DNA of 64,000 bases, taken from positions 686,001 through 750,000 of the forward strand of contig NZ_SKBR01000001.1 of the NCBI RefSeq assembly GCF_013450295.1, read 5' to 3'. Of the stretch, positions 35,601-45,875 are shown piece by piece. Below the pieces are notes generated by a model. That model saw only the letters and a program-made list of their open reading frames with translations. It made no database searches and was not told the origin of the DNA. Source of the DNA: Streptomyces sp. AJS327. Lineage in GTDB: Bacteria; Actinomycetota; Actinomycetes; Streptomycetales; Streptomycetaceae. The position numbers were made by a program, and so were the translations under genes. Each line of letters begins with the position of its first letter. Positions within the stretch are counted from its first letter, which is position 1.

Positions 35601-36395
35601 GAGGACACCCGGGAGCGGGCCCCGGCCGTGGTGGTGGAACGCGGCAGCCCGCGCGGCGGCGGGAGCACCACCGCCCCGCCACCCCAGGCACGCCCAGCCG
35701 CCCACCGCCACCGACGGCGCCACAGAGCCGAGTTGTCGCCGCCACGCGTTCCGGGGCCCGTCCCGTCCGGGCGCGGCGGGGGACGCCCCACATTACGGAG
35801 GCGCGCCCCGGCGGGTCACACGGGTCCGCACGGGGGCGCGGCCCCGCGCCTCGCTCACGCACAACGCCTGTGCCACCGGCGGTTCCACGAACCACGGCCC
35901 CAGGCCCAGGCCCAGGCCCGGCCCCAGCTCCAGGACCAGATCCGGGACCGAGTCCAGGGCCGGAGCTGGCGTGCGCTCGCGAAGGCGACGGTCGACGTTC
36001 ACGATGCCCGGAGGCACGAAGCATCCGCCGGATATCCGGCGACCCTCGTCCGGCGACCCCTGTCCGGCGACCCCCGTCAGGCGGGGCCCGGCGGGCCCTC
36101 GCTCGCCACGGGGCAGCGGGACGGCCGCGCCCACGCGCCGTCAGCGCCACCGCCGCCCGGCGGACGCGCCGCTGTTCCGAACCGAGCCACCGTTCGCCCC
36201 GCCGAAGAGCGACACAGACGTGGACGGTGTACACCTCCGCACCCGCACGGCGTGGAGCCAGCGATCCGGGTGGGGCACCCAGCGCGTGGGCGGAAGCCCA
36301 CGGACGTCACCAGGAGCGGACACCGATCGGGAGGACTGGTGTCCGGGCCTTCCGTGCGTCCGCCGCCGCTGCCGCCCAAAGCGGCTGGGCCGTGA
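32685..36395 (+). CDS. comEC: ComEC/Rec2 family DNA channel protein with long C-terminal extension
   Basis: Predicted DNA-uptake channel. 1236 residues: N-terminal hydrophobic helices and a Pro-rich loop, the Competence domain with about ten helices (392-700; DMVHLLAVSGANLSILLVLL), then a metallo-beta-lactamase domain (about 720-955) with HFHADHVGG, LLAGDLEP and LKLPHHGSP. The family normally ends soon after residue 955 (TDQNGALAVI). Here the frame continues about 280 more residues of Arg/Pro/Gln-rich sequence with worsening codon use and a TTA codon at 35793, suggesting a lost stop or frameshift. The GTG overlaps the comEA stop. Confidence 0.85.
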   Translation: MTPGRAAPHAAAGHPLGSSHPRQEGPTDLRLLPGALGAWGAAALALGAPGWSVMVGVVLCGGCGLLLVLLAARAHPPGPGRPGHPARPVGPSTTPRHPPTAPPPNPSPTAEPPQTRRTRAGPEPASSVAAVPSWAVGDSATPATARRGVRLGLALALLCAAAAAGSAALHSADLRRGPVPALAERYAMVNVEVSVNGDPRLVRPRANGASTGEPTVLVPAVVRELSPLGCDARPGARSPARVGVPAACAREPSALRTPVLLVVSPRDDGPPDAAPGRPDTPGGERSPHGPHAEPSPDGTDGAHRSDGAEPGGDEGDSAGTAAGPWRGLLPSTRLRVTGQLAPTTGHSGGRPVAAVLRVRDAGPPRRTAAPSTLQRAAGSLRTGLRDATASLGGDARGLLPALVVGDTSRLPDALRDAFRATDMVHLLAVSGANLSILLVLLIGPAGIAHRSERGGLAPGLGIPLRHTALAGSLLILAFVLVCRPEPSVLRAAACGAITLLAIGTGRRRSLIPALAGAVLLLLLFDPWLARDFGFLLSVLATGSLLTIAPRWAAVLRRRGVPGRVAEALAAAAAAQLVCAPVVVVLAAHVSLVAVPCNLLAEFLVAPATVLGFATLATGVWAPTVANWLAWLASWPTDAIAAIARAGARLPGAEIGWPSGWTGALWLALLLGGLLWVAGLLRLPHRPLLCACCALLLAVALFRPAPLVRPLLGWPPPGWRMVACDVGQGDALVLATGERNTAVLVDAGPDPETVDRCLRILDVTSIPLLLLTHFHADHVGGLSGALRGRSVGAVQTTGLEEPPGQARAVRQTARAAGVPVRPVAAGERRRAAELSWRVLWPPPDLAARGANDASVTLLVRTGGLTALLAGDLEPPAQRRLLGAHPHLGTVDVLKLPHHGSPHQDPAFLGRLRPRLALVSVGEDNPYGHPAPRVLHTLREAGALVARTDQNGALAVIPREERAGGRTPGGGAAGEDTRERAPAVVVERGSPRGGGSTTAPPPQARPAAHRHRRRHRAELSPPRVPGPVPSGRGGGRPTLRRRAPAGHTGPHGGAAPRLAHAQRLCHRRFHEPRPQAQAQARPQLQDQIRDRVQGRSWRALAKATVDVHDARRHEASAGYPATLVRRPLSGDPRQAGPGGPSLATGQRDGRAHAPSAPPPPGGRAAVPNRATVRPAEERHRRGRCTPPHPHGVEPAIRVGHPARGRKPTDVTRSGHRSGGLVSGPSVRPPPLPPKAAGP
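35900..35923 (+). repeat. Short CCCAGG tandem repeat in the comEC extension
   Basis: A run of CCCAGG units near 35900-35923 (encoding Gln-Ala repeats) lies inside the questionable comEC tail. Confidence 0.5.
36035..36076 (+). repeat. Three tandem 14-bp repeats
   Basis: TCCGGCGACCC followed by TCG, CTG or CCG occurs three times in a row (36035-36048, 36049-36062, 36063-36076). Because 14 is not a multiple of three, each copy shifts frame, which argues against this stretch being conserved coding sequence. Confidence 0.7.
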
Positions 36396-36472
36396 GCCTG
36401 CCGCTCGGCGAACCGGCGGACCGGTCTCACGGACCCGGCCGGTGTCAGGGGGCCGTAGGGTGTCGGCGTCCG

Positions 36473-36718
36473 TCAGGGGCGCTCCAGCCAGCCGTCGTAC
36501 TCGGCGGCCAGCGCGTCGAGCATCGCCGGGTCGTAGGTGGACCGGGCGTCGTCGAGGACGATCAGCCACTGGGCGTCCTCGGCGTCGTCCTCGCCCGCGA
36601 GCGCCTCCCGGAGGGGGCGGGGTTCCTCGGGCAGCCCCAGCCGGAGTTCCAGCTCGGCGGCGATCTCCTCCGCCGCGTCCCGGTCGGGCAGTACCAGCAC
36701 GTGTCGCACCTCGGTCAC
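36473..36718 (-). CDS. Conserved hypothetical protein (81 residues)
   Basis: VTEVRHVLVLPDRDAAEEIA, then an acidic middle (GEDDAEDAQWLIVLDDARST) and YDPAMLDALAAEYDGWLERP. Alternating strand-helix-strand pattern, pI clearly acidic, no cysteines or membrane segment. It is divergent from holA. The GTG at 36718 is preceded by GACAAT (36725-36730) with a 6-nt gap, so it is probably leaderless. Function unknown. Confidence 0.65.
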   Translation of the reverse strand: MTEVRHVLVLPDRDAAEEIAAELELRLGLPEEPRPLREALAGEDDAEDAQWLIVLDDARSTYDPAMLDALAAEYDGWLERP

Positions 36719-36811
36719 CGGCGCATTGTCGCAGCCCCGGCCGGTGAGCGGGGGAGGGGGAGGGGGCGACGGCTCCCCGGCTGTCGGCCCCGCGTGGGAT
36801 GCTGGACGGCG

Positions 36812-37816
36812 ATGGCAGGCACCCGTGTGAGTTCCCGGAAGAAGCCGGCGAGCGACGATCCGCTCGCCGCGGTCACCGTCGCCGTCGGGCAGGAGGAACT
36901 GCTGCTCGACCGCGCGGTGCGGCAGGTGGTCGAGGCGGCCCGCGCCGCCGATCCGGACACCGACGTCCGGGAGCTGGCCTCCGGTGACCTCCGTCCCGGA
37001 ACGCTCGCCGAGTTGACCAGCCCCTCGCTCTTCGCGGAGCGCAAGGTGGTCGTCGTGCGGGAGGCGCAGGACGTCGCCTCGGACACGCTCAAGGACGTGA
37101 AGGCGTACCTGGAGGCCCCCGCCGAGGAGATCACGCTGGTACTGCTGCACGCGGGCGGGGCGAAGGGCAAGGGTCTGCTGGACGCGGCCCGTAAGGCCGG
37201 GGCGCGTGAGGTGGCCTGCGCGAAGCTGACCAAGCCCGCCGACCGGCTCGCCTTCGTACGCAACGAGTTCCGCGCGTTGGGGCGTTCGGCGGCCCCGGAG
37301 GCCTGTCAGGCCCTGGTCGACGCCATCGGTGGTGACCTGCGGGAGCTGGCCTCCGCCTGTCGGCAGCTGACCGCCGACGTGGAGGGCACCATCGACGAGG
37401 CCGTGGTCGGGCGGTACTACACGGGCCGGGCGGAGGCGTCCAGCTTCACCGTCGCCGACCGGGCGGTGGAGGGCCGGACCGCGGAGGCGCTGGAGGCGCT
37501 GCGCTGGTCCCTCGCCACCGGGGTCGCCCCCGTGCTGCTGACCAGCGCGCTGGCGCAGGGGGTGCGGTCCATCGGCAAGCTCGCCTCGGCTCCGCGTGGT
37601 GCTCGCCCGGCGGATCTGGCCCGCGAGTTGGGCATGCCGCCGTGGAAGATCGACCGGGTGCGGCAGCAGCTGCGCGGCTGGTCGGCGGATGGTGTGGCCA
37701 CCGCGCTGCGCGCCGTGGCAGAGGCGGACGCGGCGGTCAAGGGCGGGGGAGACGATCCGGGGTACGCCTTGGAGTGTGCTGTCGTGACCATCGCGCGAGC
37801 CGCCCGCTCCCGCTAG
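36812..37816 (+). CDS. holA: DNA polymerase III subunit delta
   Basis: Clamp-loader subunit that opens the beta clamp. 334 residues. The N-terminal segment VTVAVGQEELLLDRAVRQVV is the degenerate AAA+ start. RELASGDLRPGTLAELTSPS and FAERKVVVVREAQDV are typical delta motifs. ALVDAIGGDLRELASACRQL and the C-terminal collar GMPPWKIDRVRQQLRGWS complete it. It normally sits between comEC and rpsT, as here. ATG at 36812; a much longer open frame upstream is not coding. Confidence 0.92.
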   Translation: MAGTRVSSRKKPASDDPLAAVTVAVGQEELLLDRAVRQVVEAARAADPDTDVRELASGDLRPGTLAELTSPSLFAERKVVVVREAQDVASDTLKDVKAYLEAPAEEITLVLLHAGGAKGKGLLDAARKAGAREVACAKLTKPADRLAFVRNEFRALGRSAAPEACQALVDAIGGDLRELASACRQLTADVEGTIDEAVVGRYYTGRAEASSFTVADRAVEGRTAEALEALRWSLATGVAPVLLTSALAQGVRSIGKLASAPRGARPADLARELGMPPWKIDRVRQQLRGWSADGVATALRAVAEADAAVKGGGDDPGYALECAVVTIARAARSR

Positions 37817-38164
37817 CGCCTCCTCTCTTCTCTCCCTCTCCTTCCCCCACCCGGCGCCGGGACCCTCCGCCCCTCCGGGGCCCGTGTGAGCGGTGCCGCG
37901 CACACGAACCGTGTGCTCGTACCCGCCCCGCCGCCTTCGGACCGTGTGCGGAGTCCGCGCTCGAACCGCCCCCGCCACATCACCGCCCCCACCGTGCTCA
38001 CGGTGACCGCCCCACCATCAGTGGGCATCAACGTGCATCAGCGGGCCACGGGCTGGCGGGCTGGGACCACTCCTCGGCGGTGTCCGGGGTCCCGCCTCGC
38101 CGCGAGGTCCCGCCCCGCTGCGGGGCCGCCTGGCCGCGGGGGCAGCGGGTACCGGGCACGCCGA

Positions 38165-38201
38165 AGCCCCGCGTCCCCCTGGGGAGGGTGGACGCGGGGC
38201 T
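38165..38201 (+). terminator. Perfect 12-bp hairpin after holA
   Basis: AGCCCCGCGTCC (38165-38176) and GGACGCGGGGCT (38190-38201) pair perfectly around a 13-nt loop. It sits in the 528-nt gap 37817-38344 between convergent holA and rpsT, where I see no gene. Confidence 0.7.
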
Positions 38202-38312
38202 CCTGCCGTATGGGGCGCCGCACCCGCGTGGCGAACGCAGGCCGCGTGCGGCGCGCTGAGTGAGACAGCCGGTACGGAGCGGAATGAGAGGGCCCGCTCG
38301 GGAGCACCGGCC

Positions 38313-38333
38313 CGCCACCGGTCGACGGTGGCG
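38313..38333 (-). terminator. rpsT terminator
   Basis: CGCCACCG (38313-38320) and CGGTGGCG (38326-38333) form an 8-bp stem with a 5-nt loop, starting 11 nt past the rpsT stop on the minus strand. Confidence 0.7.
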
Positions 38334-38344
38334 AGATGAGGGGA

Positions 38345-38611
38345 TCAGCCCTGGAGGGAGGCGACCTGTCGCGCCAGCGCCGACTTCTTGTTGGCGGCGT
38401 TGTTGCGGTGCAGCACACCCTTGCTGACGGCCTTGTCGAGCTTCTTCGACGCCAGCTGCTGGGCGGCGGCGGCCTCGGCCGCGTTTCCGGCGGCCACGGC
38501 CTCGCGGGTACGGCGGATCGCCGTGCGGAGGTCGGACTTGACCGCCTTGTTGCGCAGCCGCGCCTTCTCGTTGGTCTTGATCCGCTTCATCTGGGACTTG
38601 ATGTTCGCCAC
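38345..38611 (-). CDS. rpsT: 30S ribosomal protein S20
   Basis: 88 residues of the all-helical S20 family, binding the 5' domain of 16S rRNA. It begins [20 protein letters not shown] and ends [20 protein letters not shown], both diagnostic. GTG start. It is convergent with holA and divergent from lepA, the common actinobacterial layout. S20 is autoregulated in E. coli; the 445-nt upstream region here contains two related hairpins that might act on either gene. Confidence 0.97.
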   Translation of the reverse strand: MANIKSQMKRIKTNEKARLRNKAVKSDLRTAIRRTREAVAAGNAAEAAAAQQLASKKLDKAVSKGVLHRNNAANKKSALARQVASLQG

Positions 38612-38781
38612 GAAAGAGCCTTTACGGTTCGGGTTTTCCGTTTACCGCCGACGCCGCCGACACGAAGGTCACCGGCCTCGGCCTGCCGTGCGTGTCCCGA
38701 GGGGTGCCACCGGGCGGGATCCCCGAGTGGTCACCGGATCACGCGGGACCCGGCACCGGACACCTCGTGTCCGTGTCGGCT

Positions 38782-38830
38782 GGTCCGTTCGCACGGACCC
38801 GTGTCCGCCGGGTCCGTTCACAACGGACCC
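38782..38830. other. Two related hairpins between rpsT and lepA
   Basis: GGTCCGT/ACGGACC (38782-38788, 38793-38799, 4-nt loop) and GGGTCCGTT/AACGGACCC (38810-38818, 38822-38830, 3-nt loop) share the core GGTCCGT and lie 10 nt apart. They may be a duplicated protein-binding or RNA element in the divergent region 38612-39056. Confidence 0.45.
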
Positions 38831-39056
38831 GTGCATCCGGCTGTTGCCATCCGGAGGTCACGGTGCGTTCACTGGTTTCACGGTGTGTGGAGTGCTCGGG
38901 GTGCCCGGAGCGCTGGCCCTGGGGCCACAAGACACGGTCGCCTAGCCTACCAGCGGCCTCGGAGCCCTCCCAATCCGGTCGCCCGTTCCCGCGCATGGGA
39001 CCATGGGGGCGGCGACAGCCCGAATCATCCAGCTGACAGACCCGACAGGACCCTGC

Positions 39057-40931
39057 GTGCCCGCGACCCCTTCGAACGTGCCGGAGCCGAGCCGTACCGA
39101 TCCGGCGCTGATCCGTAACTTCTGCATCATCGCGCACATCGACCACGGCAAGTCGACGCTCGCCGACCGGATGCTCCAGCTCACCGGGATCGTCGAGGAG
39201 CGGATGATGCGCGCTCAGTATCTCGACCGCATGGACATCGAGCGTGAGCGGGGTATCACGATCAAGTCCCAGGCGGTGCGGATGCCCTGGACTCCCTCGG
39301 AGGGGTCGGAGCCGGTTCCGCACGTCCTGAACATGATCGACACCCCGGGGCACGTCGACTTCACCTACGAGGTCTCGCGTTCCCTCGCGGCCTGTGAGGG
39401 GTGCGTGCTGCTGGTCGACGCGGCGCAGGGGATCGAGGCGCAGACGCTCGCCAATCTCTACCTGGCGATGGAGCACGATCTCACGATCATTCCCGTGCTC
39501 AACAAGATCGACCTGCCCGCCGCGCAGCCGGAGAAGTTCGCCGCCGAGCTGGCGCATCTCATCGGCTGCGAGCCGGAGGACGTGCTCAAGGTCTCGGCGA
39601 AGACCGGGGAGGGCGTGCCGGAACTGCTGAACGAGGTGGTGCGGCAGGTGCGGGCGCCGGTCGGTGCGGCGGACGCCCCGGCCCGCGCGATGATCTTCGA
39701 CTCGGTTTACGACGCCTACCGGGGCGTGGTCACCTACGTCAAGGTCGTGGACGGGCAGCTGAGCAAGCGCGAGCGGATCCGGATGATGTCCACCGGCGCC
39801 ACCCACGAACTGCTGGAGATCGGAACCCACTCGCCCGAGATGAGCGCGGCGGACGGCCTGGGCGTCGGTGAGGTCGGCTACCTGATCACCGGTGTGAAGG
39901 ACGTCCGGCAGTCCAAGGTGGGGGACACCGTCACCCAGTTGACCAAGGGCGCCGAGGAGGCGCTGCCGGGGTACAAGGACCCGAAGCCGATGGTGTTCTC
40001 CGGGCTCTATCCGCTGGACGGCTCCGAGTACCCGGAGCTGCGGGACGCGCTGGACAAGCTGCTGCTCAACGACGCCGCGCTGACCTACGAGCCGGAGACC
40101 TCCGCCGCGCTGGGCTTCGGTTTCCGGGTGGGCTTTCTCGGGCTGCTGCACCTGGAGGTGATCCGGGAGCGGCTGGAGCGGGAGTTCGGCCTCGACCTGA
40201 TCGCCACCGCGCCGAACGTGGTCTACCGCGTGGTCATGGAGGACGGCCAGGAGCACGTCGTCACCAACCCGAGCGAGTTCCCCACCGGCAAGACGGACGA
40301 GGTGTACGAGCCGATCGTGCGGGCGACGCTCATCGCGCCGAGTGAGTTCATCGGCGCGATCATGGAGCTGTGCCAGTCCCGCCGCGGCAGTCTCCAGGGC
40401 ATGGACTACCTCTCCGAGGACCGGGTCGAGCTGCGTTACACGCTTCCCCTCGCGGAGATCGTCTTCGACTTCTTCGACGCGCTGAAGTCCAAGACCCGTG
40501 GCTACGCCTCGCTGGACTACGAGCCCACCGGGGAGCAGTCAGCGGAGCTGGTGAAGGTCGACATCCTGCTCCAGGGCGACAAGGTGGACGCGTTCTCCGC
40601 CATCGTCCACAAGGACAAGGCGTACAGCTACGGCACCCGGATGGCCAACACGCTGCGCGAACTCATCCCACGCCAGCAGTTCGAGGTGCCGATCCAGGCG
40701 GCGGTGGGCGCCCGGATCATCGCCCGGGAGACGGTCCGCGCGATCCGTAAGGACGTGCTGGCGAAGTGCTACGGCGGTGACATCTCCCGGAAGCGGAAGC
40801 TGCTGGAGAAGCAGAAGGAGGGCAAGAAGCGGATGAAGGTCGTCGGCCGGGTCGAGGTGCCGCAGGAGGCCTTCATCGCCGCGCTGTCCAGCGACGGCGC
40901 GGGCGCCACGGACGCCAAGGCGAAGAAGTGA
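39057..40931 (+). CDS. lepA: Elongation factor 4 (LepA)
   Basis: Ribosomal GTPase acting on stalled or mistranslocated ribosomes and in 30S assembly. 624 residues with [17 protein letters not shown] (G1), [12 protein letters not shown] (G2), [18 protein letters not shown] (G3) and VLNKIDLP (G4), then EF-G-like domains and the LepA-specific C-terminus ([20 protein letters not shown]). The GTG at 39057 opens [20 protein letters not shown], the usual streptomycete N-terminus; an in-frame ATG at 39003 is less likely. ACAGGA precedes the GTG. Confidence 0.96.
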   Translation: MPATPSNVPEPSRTDPALIRNFCIIAHIDHGKSTLADRMLQLTGIVEERMMRAQYLDRMDIERERGITIKSQAVRMPWTPSEGSEPVPHVLNMIDTPGHVDFTYEVSRSLAACEGCVLLVDAAQGIEAQTLANLYLAMEHDLTIIPVLNKIDLPAAQPEKFAAELAHLIGCEPEDVLKVSAKTGEGVPELLNEVVRQVRAPVGAADAPARAMIFDSVYDAYRGVVTYVKVVDGQLSKRERIRMMSTGATHELLEIGTHSPEMSAADGLGVGEVGYLITGVKDVRQSKVGDTVTQLTKGAEEALPGYKDPKPMVFSGLYPLDGSEYPELRDALDKLLLNDAALTYEPETSAALGFGFRVGFLGLLHLEVIRERLEREFGLDLIATAPNVVYRVVMEDGQEHVVTNPSEFPTGKTDEVYEPIVRATLIAPSEFIGAIMELCQSRRGSLQGMDYLSEDRVELRYTLPLAEIVFDFFDALKSKTRGYASLDYEPTGEQSAELVKVDILLQGDKVDAFSAIVHKDKAYSYGTRMANTLRELIPRQQFEVPIQAAVGARIIARETVRAIRKDVLAKCYGGDISRKRKLLEKQKEGKKRMKVVGRVEVPQEAFIAALSSDGAGATDAKAKK

Positions 40932-40936
40932 CCGGT

Positions 40937-40961
40937 GCGCGGCGGCGGGTGGCCGCCGCGC
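40937..40961 (+). terminator. lepA terminator
   Basis: GCGCGGCGGC (40937-40946) and GCCGCCGCGC (40952-40961) pair perfectly around a 5-nt loop, 5 nt after the stop. The rest of 40962-41200 shows nothing recognisable. Confidence 0.75.
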
Positions 40962-41206
40962 GTCCGCACCGTTCGGCGGGCGGCCGGTGGCCGCCGCGCT
41001 GAGCAGTGGCGTCCCGGGCGGGGGTGCGGCCGAAACTCGCCGCATCACCGGGGGGATCGGGGTGGTTCCGGGGGTGTGCCGCCGCTCGCGCTGAGGGGCA
41101 GGGGGCGAGTGGCGGACGCGGGACGGGCGCGGGAGGAATCACGGATTCGCTGGTCGCAGCCCTTACATGGAGCGGACGCGCCGTTTACTCTCTCCGTACC
41201 CGCTAG

Positions 41207-41220
41207 TTACTCGTGAGTTA
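41207..41220. promoter_or_regulatory. Palindrome upstream of acyl-CoA synthetase
   Basis: TTACTCGTGAGTTA is an inverted repeat (ACTC-GT-GAGT core, 5 of 6 outer pairs) 36 nt before the GTG start. Position and size fit a repressor operator; I cannot name the regulator. Confidence 0.4.
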
Positions 41221-41256
41221 CCCATGCGCGCCGTCGCGTGTCCCCCGGAGGATGTC

Positions 41257-43173
<1,917 letters not shown>

Positions 43174-43210
43174 GCGCCACGGGCGCGCGTAGGTGGCGGC
43201 GTGCCACCGA

Positions 43211-43246
43211 GGGGCCGGGGCGTGGACGGTGGTCCGCCCCGGCCCC
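43211..43246 (+). terminator. Acyl-CoA synthetase terminator
   Basis: GGGGCCGGGGC (43211-43221) and GCCCCGGCCCC (43236-43246) pair perfectly, and GGAC/GTCC continue the stem inside. The following 270 nt to the phosphatase start show no further feature. Confidence 0.8.
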
Positions 43247-43520
43247 GCTGTTCCCCCGGCGGCCCTCGCGGTGCTCCGGGCCCGCCGCGTACCGCGCGCC
43301 GGACTCCACCTTCCCCGGGTCCGCGTGGTGAACTCCGTTGCTCGTGTGGTGAACAGGGCGCACACCGCGCGTAGTTGACCGTGCCGTGTACGCCTGGGCG
43401 CTGCCGGGCACCCGGTCGCGCCCGCCGGAAGGAAGTCGACCGCCCGTACTTCCGTACTCACCGCATGCGCGTCGATCCGGTCTGTCACGCTGGCCGTACG
43501 CGTTGAGCCGATTCCGGACT

Positions 43521-45671
43521 GTGGGGGCCGAGGTGGGGAGTTCATCGCAGTGCGGAGAGACCGTGGGCGGCGGCCTGCTCGCCGGCCGGGGTGCGCCGGG
43601 GAACCCGGCCGACGCCGGTCCGGCCGGGTCAGCCACGGCCCGCCCGCCCGCCGGTCCGCCCGGTCCGGTCGCCTCCGCTGGCAGGGGCGAGCCCGGTGTC
43701 CCGGAACGGGCGGAGCGCGCTCCGTCGGTGGGCCGCGAACTGCCGGGCGCCGCCGGGTCGGCATCGGTCGCGCGGGGGCTGGTGCGGTCGGCGCTCGCGG
43801 CGTGGGAGGTGGGCGCGCCGACGCGGGACACGATGGTGCTGCTCGTCAGCGAGCTGGTGACGAACGCGGTGGTGCACGCGGGGACTTCCGTCCGGCTGGA
43901 GTGCCGCCACGAGGGCGACGCGCTGCTGGCCACCGTCTCCGACCGGTACCCCGGCCGCACTGTCGCGGTCCGCGACGACGGGCGGGGACGCGGGCTTCGC
44001 CTGGTGCGCGCGCTCTCCGACGAGTGGGGCAGCAGTTACCGCCGGGACCGCAAGACGGTCTGGTTCCGGCTCGCGCTCGCCTCCGCCCGCTCCGGCCCGT
44101 GCGCCGGGCGCGCCGAGGCCGTCCGTCCGCGCGGCGCGCGCCGGCCGGAGGGCCCGTCGGCGTTACCCCGTCCGGCGGGCGCGGGTGGGACCGCATGGGC
44201 GGAGCACGGTGCCGCGAACCCCCCGGCCCCCGCGAACTCCCGGGCCGCTGTGGGCGGTTCACCGGACGAGGCCATCGCCAGGCCACACACGGAACCCCCG
44301 GAAGCGCTCCCGACCGCTCTCGCGCGGGGCGCCCGCCGCCGGAGCGGGAGCGCGCGCGGCGGCGGCCACCCGGCGGCCGGAGCGTCGCCGCACGTCGACG
44401 CGGGATGGGTCACCCCAGGCACGGTCTCCTTCCTCGCGGAGGCGTCCGACCTGCTCACCGGCCAGCTGGACGAGGACCGGGTGGCGGCCCTGGCCGGACA
44501 GCTCCTGGTGCCGCGCTTCGCCGACTGGTGCGCCGTCTGGCTGGAGGATCCCGACCGGGGCGTCCCGCCGCGCCTCGCCCGGGTCTGGCACCACGCCGAG
44601 GAACAACTCGACGAGCTGCGGCGGCGGTTGGCGAGCGGGCCGCCGGCGACCACGCGCGCGGCCGATGGCGGGCTGAACGGCCACGCGGTCCGCTGGTTCC
44701 CGCCCTTCGCGGAGGTCCCGGCGGCGGCGCGCGGCCGTTCCGCCGTCGCCTGCCGCCTCATCGCCGGTGGGCGGGCCGTCGGCACGCTCGCCCTGGGGCG
44801 CGCCGGACGGGACGCCATCCCCGACGAAGTACTGCGGCTCGTCGAGGACTTCGCCCGCCGGGTGGCGCTCTCGGTGGTCTCCGCCCGCCGCTACGCCCAG
44901 CAGGCCACCATCAGCCAGGTGCTCCAGCGCGGGCTGCTGCCCCGTGGCGAGGCGGCCCTGCCGCACACCGAGACCGCGGTGGTCTACGAACCCGTGGGCG
45001 AGAACGCCTACGCGGGCGGGGACTTCTACGACGTCTTCCGGGCGGGTCCGGACCGCTGGTGCTTCGCGCTGGGCGACGTGTGCGGCAAGGGCCCGGAGGC
45101 CGCCGTCGTCACCGGACTCGCCCGCCCGGTACTGCGGTTGCTGGCCCGCGAGGGGTACGGCGTCCCCGGGACGCTGGACCGGCTCAACCGCGAGGTGGGG
45201 GAGCAGACCCGCTTTCTCTCCCTGGTCTACGGGGAGTTGGTGCCGCGTGACCCCTCGGTGGGCGGCGGCCTGCGGTGCACCGTGGCCTCGGCGGGACACC
45301 CGCCGCCGCTGCTGCGCGAGGCCGGTGGGGCGGTCCGCGCGGCCGTCACCCCGCAGCTGCTGCTGGGCATCGACGACCATGTCCACTACGAGAGCCAGAC
45401 CTTCACCCTCGCGCCCGGCGAGACGCTGCTCTGCGTCACCGACGGCGTCACCGAACGGCGGTCCGGCAGCCGCCAGTTCGACGATCACGACGGGCTGGCC
45501 GCGGTGTTCGCGGAGTGCGCCGGACGGGACGCGCGGGGGACGGCGGAGCACATCCGCCGCGCGGTGCACGACTTCGGCACCGGGGAACCCACCGACGACC
45601 TCGCGCTGCTGGTCCTGCGGGCCACCGGCCCCGGGGCGCCGGACACCCCGGCCATCCGGCCCCTCCCCTGA
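43521..45671 (+). CDS. HATPase-GAF-SpoIIE (PP2C) signalling protein
   Basis: 716 residues from this start. An anti-sigma-type histidine kinase-like ATPase (about 80-185; LVSELVTNAVVHAGTSVRLE, then DDGRGRGLRLVRALSDEWGS) is followed by a Pro/Arg-rich linker, a GAF domain (about 300-435) and a SpoIIE phosphatase (about 465-690; GGDFYDVF, GDVCGKGPEAAVVTG, LLCVTDGVTERR, TDDLALLVL). Such proteins both phosphorylate and dephosphorylate anti-anti-sigma factors in partner-switching. The start is uncertain: GTGs at 43386, 43521 and 43533 are all in frame; codon use and domain layout favour the later two. No adjacent sigma or STAS gene is present. Confidence 0.82.
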   Translation: MGAEVGSSSQCGETVGGGLLAGRGAPGNPADAGPAGSATARPPAGPPGPVASAGRGEPGVPERAERAPSVGRELPGAAGSASVARGLVRSALAAWEVGAPTRDTMVLLVSELVTNAVVHAGTSVRLECRHEGDALLATVSDRYPGRTVAVRDDGRGRGLRLVRALSDEWGSSYRRDRKTVWFRLALASARSGPCAGRAEAVRPRGARRPEGPSALPRPAGAGGTAWAEHGAANPPAPANSRAAVGGSPDEAIARPHTEPPEALPTALARGARRRSGSARGGGHPAAGASPHVDAGWVTPGTVSFLAEASDLLTGQLDEDRVAALAGQLLVPRFADWCAVWLEDPDRGVPPRLARVWHHAEEQLDELRRRLASGPPATTRAADGGLNGHAVRWFPPFAEVPAAARGRSAVACRLIAGGRAVGTLALGRAGRDAIPDEVLRLVEDFARRVALSVVSARRYAQQATISQVLQRGLLPRGEAALPHTETAVVYEPVGENAYAGGDFYDVFRAGPDRWCFALGDVCGKGPEAAVVTGLARPVLRLLAREGYGVPGTLDRLNREVGEQTRFLSLVYGELVPRDPSVGGGLRCTVASAGHPPPLLREAGGAVRAAVTPQLLLGIDDHVHYESQTFTLAPGETLLCVTDGVTERRSGSRQFDDHDGLAAVFAECAGRDARGTAEHIRRAVHDFGTGEPTDDLALLVLRATGPGAPDTPAIRPLP

Positions 45672-45760
45672 GGCGATCCCCGGCGCCCCGAGGCGAGTTG
45701 GGCGGAACGGTCCGTCGGGCAGGGTGAGCGGACGGGCGGTCCCGGCCCCCGGCCCGGCGC

Positions 45761-45813
45761 GGGTTCCGGCCCGGTCCGGCGCGGGTTCCGGCCCGGGCCG
45801 GGTTCCGGCCCGG
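45761..45813 (+). repeat. Triplicated GGGTTCCGGCCCGG
   Basis: The 14-mer occurs at 45761-45774, 45783-45796 and 45800-45813, with spacings of 22 and 17 nt, in the gap before the glycosyltransferase leader. Confidence 0.65.
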
Positions 45814-45862
45814 TCTGGGTCCGGCCGCCGGAAAAGCGTTCGCGTCGATCTCCGGGCGGCCC

Positions 45863-45868
45863 TACGCT
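45863..45868 (+). promoter_or_regulatory. -10 box of the glycosyltransferase leader
   Basis: TACGCT ends 7 nt before the leader ATG; a weak TTCGCG lies 18 nt upstream as -35. Transcription should begin at or next to the ATG. Confidence 0.5.
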
Positions 45869-45875
45869 CTCCGGC

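Noticed and set aside
36035..36076. CRISPR-like repeat
   Set aside because: The three 14-bp units are head to tail with no spacers; a simple tandem duplication.
35545..36234. Minus-strand frame opposite the comEC tail
   Set aside because: Considered as an alternative gene because the comEC tail looks non-coding, but it is also low complexity with no ribosome-binding site or family resemblance.
37886..38263. Possible gene between holA and rpsT
   Set aside because: Frames here are Pro/Arg-rich and cross the 12-bp terminator hairpin; no conserved features.
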